NCBI RefSeq assembly: GCF_020164785.1
Contig: NZ_JAIUGX010000004.1
Span: forward strand, 1-64,000
Length of the DNA: 64,000 bases
Source: Mesorhizobium sp. ES1-1
Lineage (GTDB): Bacteria > Pseudomonadota > Alphaproteobacteria > Rhizobiales > Rhizobiaceae
Direction: 5' to 3'
Position numbers and translations under genes: made by a program. The notes beneath the pieces are model-generated. The model did not search any database. It saw only the letters and a list, made by a program, of their open reading frames with translations, and was not told where the DNA came from. Shown here one piece after another: positions 60,393 to 64,000 of this stretch (position 1 is the first letter of the stretch; each line of letters begins with the position of its first letter).

Positions 60393-60527
60393 GTGAGAGA
60401 CATCGCCAGCACCGCCACTTTTGTTGCCTCGATCGCGATCGTCATTGCCTTGATGCTGATGGCGCCGAAGAGCTTTGGATTTGAATCGTCGCACCCCATC
60501 GTGCAAGGCGAGGTTTCGGCTCCCTGA
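60393..60527 (+). CDS. Small single-pass membrane protein, 44 aa
   Basis: The start is GTG at 60393 with AGGACAGG just before it. The product has one membrane helix (STATFVASIAIVIALMLMAP) and a short polar tail ending VQGEVSAP. It has its own EcfG-type promoter and its own terminator, which argues that it is a real gene. No family recognised. Confidence 0.65.
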   Translation: MRDIASTATFVASIAIVIALMLMAPKSFGFESSHPIVQGEVSAP

Positions 60528-60546
60528 CCATTGCGAACTTCCAACG

Positions 60547-60580
60547 AAAAACGGGCGAGGTCTGGACCTCGCCCGTTTTT
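60547..60580. terminator. Bidirectional intrinsic terminator
   Basis: ACGGGCGAGGT (60551-60561) pairs perfectly with ACCTCGCCCGT (60566-60576), loop CTGG, flanked by A-run on the left and T-run on the right. It serves the 44-aa gene on the plus strand and the DUF982 pair on the minus strand. Confidence 0.92.
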
Positions 60581-60603
60581 CTTTGGAGCTTAGCGTCCGA
60601 GGA

Positions 60604-60849
60604 TTAGCGGACCAGGATGCCCGCGTGATCGCACAGGGCGGCAAACGCTTCCTGCGCCTGCGCGGCGGTGGCCTTGCCATCGAGGGCGGCCTGCACCTGT
60701 TCGCGCGCGGCCTGGTAGAACGGCCCACGCCTGGCTTGCGGCCAGTCGATCAGGATCTCGTTAGCATCATGTATTGTCACGACATCGCGGATCGTGTCCG
60801 AGCCGGCCGGCTTGATCCGTATCGGCGCCGTGAGCATCAGAGCGGCCAT
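60604..60849 (-). CDS. DUF982 family protein, 81 aa
   Basis: A DUF982 domain protein: IRIKPAGSDTIRDVVTIHDANEILIDWPQARRGPFYQAAREQVQAALDGKATAAQAQEAF, with the family W-P-x-x-R-x-x-x-Y block near residue 37. The domain is confined to rhizobia and relatives; its role is unknown. It lies 12 bp after the second DUF982 gene and ends at the strong bidirectional terminator. Confidence 0.87.
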   Translation of the reverse strand: MAALMLTAPIRIKPAGSDTIRDVVTIHDANEILIDWPQARRGPFYQAAREQVQAALDGKATAAQAQEAFAALCDHAGILVR

Positions 60850-60861
60850 TGGATTACTCGG

Positions 60862-61113
60862 TTACTGGAGGAAGTGAGCTTCGCGTGCGGCATCGATCAT
60901 GGCCCGCATCGCCTTCTCGGGCGGCGTCCAGCCATCCAGCGCGTCGCGGCAGCTGCGGAGCGCCGCACGGTAGCGTCTGCCCTGGCCCGCAGGCCAGTCG
61001 CCCAGACATTCAAGGCCTTCCCAGGCACTGCGCACGATGCGCTCGCGCTCCGGAGCGAATTTCAGCCTGATCGGTCGAGGAAACATCTTGTCGTTCAAAG
61101 CTAACGTCTCCAT
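60862..61113 (-). CDS. DUF982 family protein, 83 aa
   Basis: A second DUF982 protein: PIRLKFAPERERIVRSAWEGLECLGDWPAGQGRRYRAALRSCRDALDGWTPPEKAM. It is paralogous to the gene at 60604 (both have the D-W-P and R-x-Y-x-x-A motifs). The start is uncertain: ATG 61113 (METLALND) lacks a clear ribosome site, ATG 61086 is the alternative. An EcfG-type promoter lies just upstream, so the pair is probably a stress operon. Confidence 0.82.
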   Translation of the reverse strand: METLALNDKMFPRPIRLKFAPERERIVRSAWEGLECLGDWPAGQGRRYRAALRSCRDALDGWTPPEKAMRAMIDAAREAHFLQ

Positions 61114-61132
61114 CCACTGCGAAGCGTCTGGT

Positions 61133-61158
61133 AACGTCAGTCGGCATGAAGCGGTTCC
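61133..61158 (-). promoter_or_regulatory. EcfG-type promoter of the DUF982 operon
   Basis: On the minus strand: GGAAC (61158-61154), 17 nt, CGTT (61136-61133). The elements match the consensus exactly. It lies inside the short gap before the GFA-family gene. Confidence 0.72.
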
Positions 61159-61177
61159 AGCAGCGAGGAGCCAAATT

Positions 61178-61621
61178 TCAGTCGATCGCGACGGCGCCCG
61201 GCGGAGGGGTAACGGCAGCCGAATCGCCATCGTCCGGGGCGTCCCGGTCATGCGCGAACTGCTTCGTGCCGGGCAAGGCGTGCAACCAGGTTTCGCGCCG
61301 GCCGATCCACAATTCATATTGGGGCGCAAGGTCGCTCGGCGCGATGTCGAGGCTGCCGATCATCACCTCGGCCTCCTTGTCATCAACCCAGGCGACGCGG
61401 CCGCCGCAGGTTGGACAGAAGCTTCGCGTGCCATAGGAGCTGACGATGCCGGTCATTTCGAAGGCCCGGCGCGGCCAGATGGCAAAGGCGGAGAAGACCG
61501 AGCCGCCGGCCTTGCGGCAATCCTTGCAGTGGCAGAGGCCGACCCTGACCGGCTCGCCGGTGACCGCGAAGGTCACGCCGCCGCAGAGGCAGCCGCCGGT
61601 CCTGCGTATGGTGTCGGACAT
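61178..61621 (-). CDS. GFA (glutathione-dependent formaldehyde-activating) family protein
   Basis: A 147-residue zinc protein of the GFA/CENP-V fold. Zinc ligands are visible: GGCLCGGVTF, CHCKDCRKAGGSVFSAF and FCPTCGGRVAW. The S-A-F-A-I-W and VMIGSLD blocks follow. The tail of about 30 residues is Asp/Ala-rich. The ATG at 61621 starts MSDTIRRTGG. Members are often annotated as GFA, although only some activate formaldehyde. Confidence 0.9.
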   Translation of the reverse strand: MSDTIRRTGGCLCGGVTFAVTGEPVRVGLCHCKDCRKAGGSVFSAFAIWPRRAFEMTGIVSSYGTRSFCPTCGGRVAWVDDKEAEVMIGSLDIAPSDLAPQYELWIGRRETWLHALPGTKQFAHDRDAPDDGDSAAVTPPPGAVAID

Positions 61622-61728
61622 GGTCGCGGCTCTCCCTGATCCCGGTTGCGCCAAGGACCGGCTCGGCGTCGGCCTTAACGGTGGGCGCGCCGATCTGTTT
61701 CTGCCGGAAGCCTTCTGGCCCGCGCCTG

Positions 61729-61908
61729 TCAGCCGCGCGCGGCCATATAGGCGTCAAGCTTCTTCCTGGACGGGCCATAGCGCTTGATGATGGTCTGCGC
61801 CTCGCTGGGCGGAATTCCGTATTTCTTGGCGAAGGCGGCAACCTCATAGGGCTCTTCGCCCGAGACAAGCTTGCGGTCCTGTTTGGTCTTGGATTTGTCG
61901 TCAGCCAT
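61729..61908 (-). CDS. DUF3606 family protein, 59 aa
   Basis: A short protein read from ATG 61908 to TGA 61729: MADDKSKTKQDRKLVSGEEP then YEVAAFAKKYGIPPSEAQTI and a C-terminal RYGPSRKKLDAYM. The D-x-x-K-x-x-x-D-R-K-x-V-x-x-x-E-x-Y-E-V-x-x-F-A-x-K-Y-G pattern is DUF3606, frequent in rhizobia and often stress-induced. It is followed 108 bp on by the GFA gene, on the same strand. Confidence 0.87.
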   Translation of the reverse strand: MADDKSKTKQDRKLVSGEEPYEVAAFAKKYGIPPSEAQTIIKRYGPSRKKLDAYMAARG

Positions 61909-62078
61909 GTCGCATCTCGCTTCTGCTTTGGGTGGAAGCCCATTGGCGCGGCTTCCGGGCGCGATCCCGTGATCAACAGGTCATAACACGGATCGCGGCG
62001 CTGTGTTCCACCGGCATTGACAATAAGCGGCGCCGGTTTGCCCGTTCCGATCCGCAGCCAGCAGCGCGCTGCGATGTC

Positions 62079-62270
62079 TCAGGCCGGCTTCAGGCGCATG
62101 GCCGCGAGATACATCAGCGCCGAGGCGGCCTGCCGGCGGTCCCAGCCGGCGGCCTCGACCTTGTCGAGCAGCGCGTCGAGATGGCGACCGAGCGCCTCCC
62201 GACAATCCTGTTCATAGGCGGCGCCCGTCGCCGGATGTCGCGGCACACCGATGGTCAATGCCTTGGCCAT
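62079..62270 (-). CDS. Hypothetical protein, 63 aa
   Basis: A short helical protein (MAKALTIGVPRHPATGAAYE, then QDCREALGRHLDALLDKVEA). The ATG at 62270 has a moderate site (GGGGGAATC). Its regular helices suggest a small bundle. No family recognised. Confidence 0.6.
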   Translation of the reverse strand: MAKALTIGVPRHPATGAAYEQDCREALGRHLDALLDKVEAAGWDRRQAASALMYLAAMRLKPA

Positions 62271-62448
62271 GTCCGATTCCCCCATTGAACGGAAGCACCA
62301 TACCATAGCCGACAAAGCGGACTCGAGATTGGCAGACGGCGGCGCTCACCGCGATTGCCTCAGAAAAACTTCGCCGGGATGTCGGGCCGGGGGGCGCCCG
62401 CGCGTCCTGTGAGCGAAAATTCCGCATCGCTGCACATTGGAGAACCAG

Positions 62449-62877
62449 ATGTCGCCCGAAATCGCCCAAACGCCCCTGTGGACCGCCGCGCTGCTCATCG
62501 CCCGGCTGATCTTCGCCGCGGTCTTCCTGATGGCGGTGAGCTTCAAAATCATGGATATGCCTGGCACCGCCGGCTACATCGCCGCCGCCGGCTTTCCATT
62601 CCCGCTGTTCCTGGCCTGGTGCGCGGCGATCCTGGAGGTCGCGCTGGTGCTGTGCTTCCTGACCGGCGCCTTCTTTTCGCAGGCAGCCCTGGTTGCCGGC
62701 GCCTATGTGCTGTTCCTCGGCTTCGCCTTCCACGGCCCCAGCCACTGGGCCGCCAACCAGGCGGAGTTCGGCTTCTTCATCGACCATTTCACCTTCCTGG
62801 CCGGCCTGCTGTTCGCCGCCGTGCATGGCCCGGGCCGGGTGCTTGCGGTGAAGGCCGGATGGCCGGGACGGGCGTGA
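62449..62877 (+). CDS. DoxX family membrane protein
   Basis: A 142-residue protein with four membrane segments: ALLIARLIFAAVFLMAVSFKIM, LFLAWCAAILEVALVLCFLTGAFF, AALVAGAYVLFLGFAFHG and FFIDHFTFLAGLLFAAVHG. The G-K/F-x-x-G and His pattern match DoxX/YphA proteins, which act near respiratory or thiosulfate metabolism. The ATG at 62449 follows GGAGAACCAG. Confidence 0.85.
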   Translation: MSPEIAQTPLWTAALLIARLIFAAVFLMAVSFKIMDMPGTAGYIAAAGFPFPLFLAWCAAILEVALVLCFLTGAFFSQAALVAGAYVLFLGFAFHGPSHWAANQAEFGFFIDHFTFLAGLLFAAVHGPGRVLAVKAGWPGRA

Positions 62878-62941
62878 AGGGCGCGCCAGCCGCAGGCTAC
62901 TATGTGGCCCTCCTGCCGCTAGGAATATTGTCCTTTCGACC

Positions 62942-62970
62942 TTGACCAGATGAGGGCGGCCATGCTACAT
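62942..62970 (+). promoter_or_regulatory. Strong rhizobial sigma-70 promoter for a very short transcript
   Basis: TTGACC at 62942-62947, 17 nt, CTACAT at 62965-62970, close to the rhizobial CTTGAC-N17-CTATAT consensus (the base before TTGACC is C). The predicted start near 62977 lies only about 45 nt before an intrinsic terminator at 63002-63023, so the product would be a tiny RNA. The only frame within it is a leaderless-type ATG at 62980 without a stop before the terminator. Confidence 0.5.
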
Positions 62971-63001
62971 ATCTGCCCATGGTGCTGATTTGGGCCGACG
63001 A

Positions 63002-63023
63002 CCCGCCGCCCAGGCGGGTTTTT
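63002..63023 (+). terminator. Intrinsic terminator
   Basis: CCCGCC (63002-63007) pairs with GGCGGG (63013-63018), loop GCCCA, followed by TTTTTG. It would also end readthrough from the DoxX gene. Confidence 0.85.
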
Positions 63024-63050
63024 GCTTTTTCCCGCAAGCCCGTGCTGGGC

Positions 63051-63866
63051 TCAGCCCGTCTTCGAGGCGATGATTGCCAGCGAGGCCAGTTTGCCGTCGC
63101 TGAGACTGCCTATGTAGTTCTTGCGCCGCTGCACGAACTCGGCGCCGAGCACGATCTCGTTGGCCTGCTGCTGCGCCGGGGAAGGCACGATGCCGGAACT
63201 GGCCCTCTTGCGCGCCAGTTCGACATGGTCGCCGGTTTCGTCGATGATTTCGTCGATCCGGAAGCCGGCATCGGTGAACAGGGCTTGCAGCGCGGCCCGG
63301 TCGACCAGATGGCTCGCGGCCGGGGCGATCGCCCAGGGCAGGGGGTAATAGGGCTCGCCACCGGCCAACACCGCTTCGGTCCAGATCAGCCGGCCCGCAG
63401 GCTTCAGCACCCGGAAGGCCTCGCCGATCACGGCAGGCTTGTCGGCGATGTTCATGCCGACATAAAAGCAGATGGCCGCTTCGAAGGTCGCGTCGGCAAA
63501 CGGCAGTTTCGCTGCGTCAGCCTGTTGGAACCGGACCTTTTCGCCCAGGCCGCAGAGCTCGGTCAGCCGGTTGGACGCCTCGACAAAAGCCGGCGTCAGG
63601 TCGACCCCCTCGACGTCGCAGCCATAGGTCGCGGCCAGGAAGCGAGCCGGGCCGCCAATGCCGCTGCCGATATCGAGGATCCGGTCGCCAGGCGAGGGCG
63701 CGAGACGGGCGGCGTGGTCCTGCGTGGCGATCAGTTCACGGCCATGCAGCTGGTCGAACGGATAGAGCTGCTCGGCGCTGAGGCTGCCTATCGTGGCATC
63801 GGGAATGGCGGCGAGGATGCGCTCCACAATGCCGTCGCTGCCGTAATGCGTGGTGACGTTGCTCAT
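63051..63866 (-). CDS. Class I SAM-dependent methyltransferase (sarcosine/dimethylglycine-type)
   Basis: A 271-residue methyltransferase. Motif I is ILDIGSGIGGPARFLAATYG, motif II is VEGVDLTPAFVEASN, and later YVGMNIADKPAVIGEAFRVLKPAGRLIWTEAV. The G-S-G-I-G-G-P-A-R-F-L-A block is typical of the group containing sarcosine/dimethylglycine and phosphoethanolamine methyltransferases. The ATG at 63866 follows GGGAGGACGGC. The last 134 bases of the window hold no gene I can support. Confidence 0.88.
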   Translation of the reverse strand: MSNVTTHYGSDGIVERILAAIPDATIGSLSAEQLYPFDQLHGRELIATQDHAARLAPSPGDRILDIGSGIGGPARFLAATYGCDVEGVDLTPAFVEASNRLTELCGLGEKVRFQQADAAKLPFADATFEAAICFYVGMNIADKPAVIGEAFRVLKPAGRLIWTEAVLAGGEPYYPLPWAIAPAASHLVDRAALQALFTDAGFRIDEIIDETGDHVELARKRASSGIVPSPAQQQANEIVLGAEFVQRRKNYIGSLSDGKLASLAIIASKTG

Positions 63867-64000
63867 GCCGTCCTCCCATCGAGGCGGCAGTTTCCCACCG
63901 ATGGGGGTTTTAAGCAATGTGGGGGGGACGGGTGCCACCCAAGGCTCAACGTTATAGGAATCTTTTCTTACATGTGTTGACCGGGTGAAGGCAGCCATGC

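Noticed and set aside
1-64000. CRISPR array
   Set aside because: The repeats seen are paired inverted elements or one 35-bp tandem repeat without unique spacers; no cas gene occurs.

Overview
The window looks like chromosomal DNA of a high-GC alphaproteobacterium of the order Hyphomicrobiales, most probably Mesorhizobium or a close relative. This rests on: the rhizobial style of gene content (DUF982, DUF1127 and DUF3606 small proteins, HWE histidine kinase, BKACE enzyme, several sugar and peptide import parts); an alphaproteobacterial LexA box (GTTC-N7-GTTC) before dinB; several promoters of the EcfG general-stress type (GGAAC-N16/17-CGTT); and many intergenic inverted-repeat elements of the mesorhizobial kind. 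The genus is an inference; no rRNA or other marker gene is present.

Layout. 0-8.1 kb: a frameshifted DUF559 gene, a HerA/DUF87-type ATPase, an M20 amidohydrolase, a 3-methyladenine DNA glycosylase, a methyltransferase, a BTAD-alpha/beta-hydrolase fusion and a two-gene operon encoding a VOC protein and a rifampin ADP-ribosyltransferase (Arr). 8.2-15.3 kb: an accessory segment bounded by two copies of a 30-bp repeat. It holds a hydrolase and an AraC regulator, then a clearly lower-GC stretch with a small peptide gene followed after 9 bp by an ATP-grasp ligase of the graspetide (MvdC/MvdD-like) type, a small membrane protein and a frameshifted OLD-family nuclease. 15.4-22.3 kb: flavoprotein monooxygenase plus OsmC, a DUF1127 peptide, a methyltransferase, a GGDEF-EAL protein and a royal-jelly/yellow-type secreted protein.

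22.5-33.6 kb: a sugar or polyol catabolic locus. A minus-strand series runs SDR dehydrogenase, mannitol-dehydrogenase-family enzyme, TIM-barrel isomerase, periplasmic binding protein, ABC ATPase and two permeases. Upstream lie an RpiR-type regulator and, divergently, a Gfo/Idh/MocA oxidoreductase. The substrate is not determined. 33.7-41.7 kb: housekeeping and repair genes (RidA, NUDIX, sterol-desaturase-like, RsgA, DinB with its own SOS box), a PAS-PAS-GGDEF-EAL protein and a BKACE enzyme. 41.7-50.9 kb: a serine hydrolase, a peptide-binding protein without permeases, a D-amino-acid-oxidase-like flavoprotein with a divergent XRE-cupin regulator, an SDR without the usual catalytic Tyr/Lys, secreted proteins and an aminotransferase.

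50.9-64 kb: a region rich in small stress-type genes. It contains a candidate EcfG-driven small RNA with a C-rich loop and a strong terminator, a C39-like peptidase next to a D-Ala-D-Ala ligase, an AI-2E-family membrane protein with a long C-terminal extension, an intact tRNA-Gln(UUG), an HWE histidine kinase, MgtC, a 44-residue membrane peptide, tandem DUF982 genes and further small genes. EcfG-type promoter matches occur before the sRNA, mgtC, the 44-residue peptide and the DUF982 pair.

The two items I judge most worth pursuing are the minimal graspetide-type locus at 10.95-12.24 kb and the EcfG-driven candidate sRNA at about 50.98-51.06 kb.
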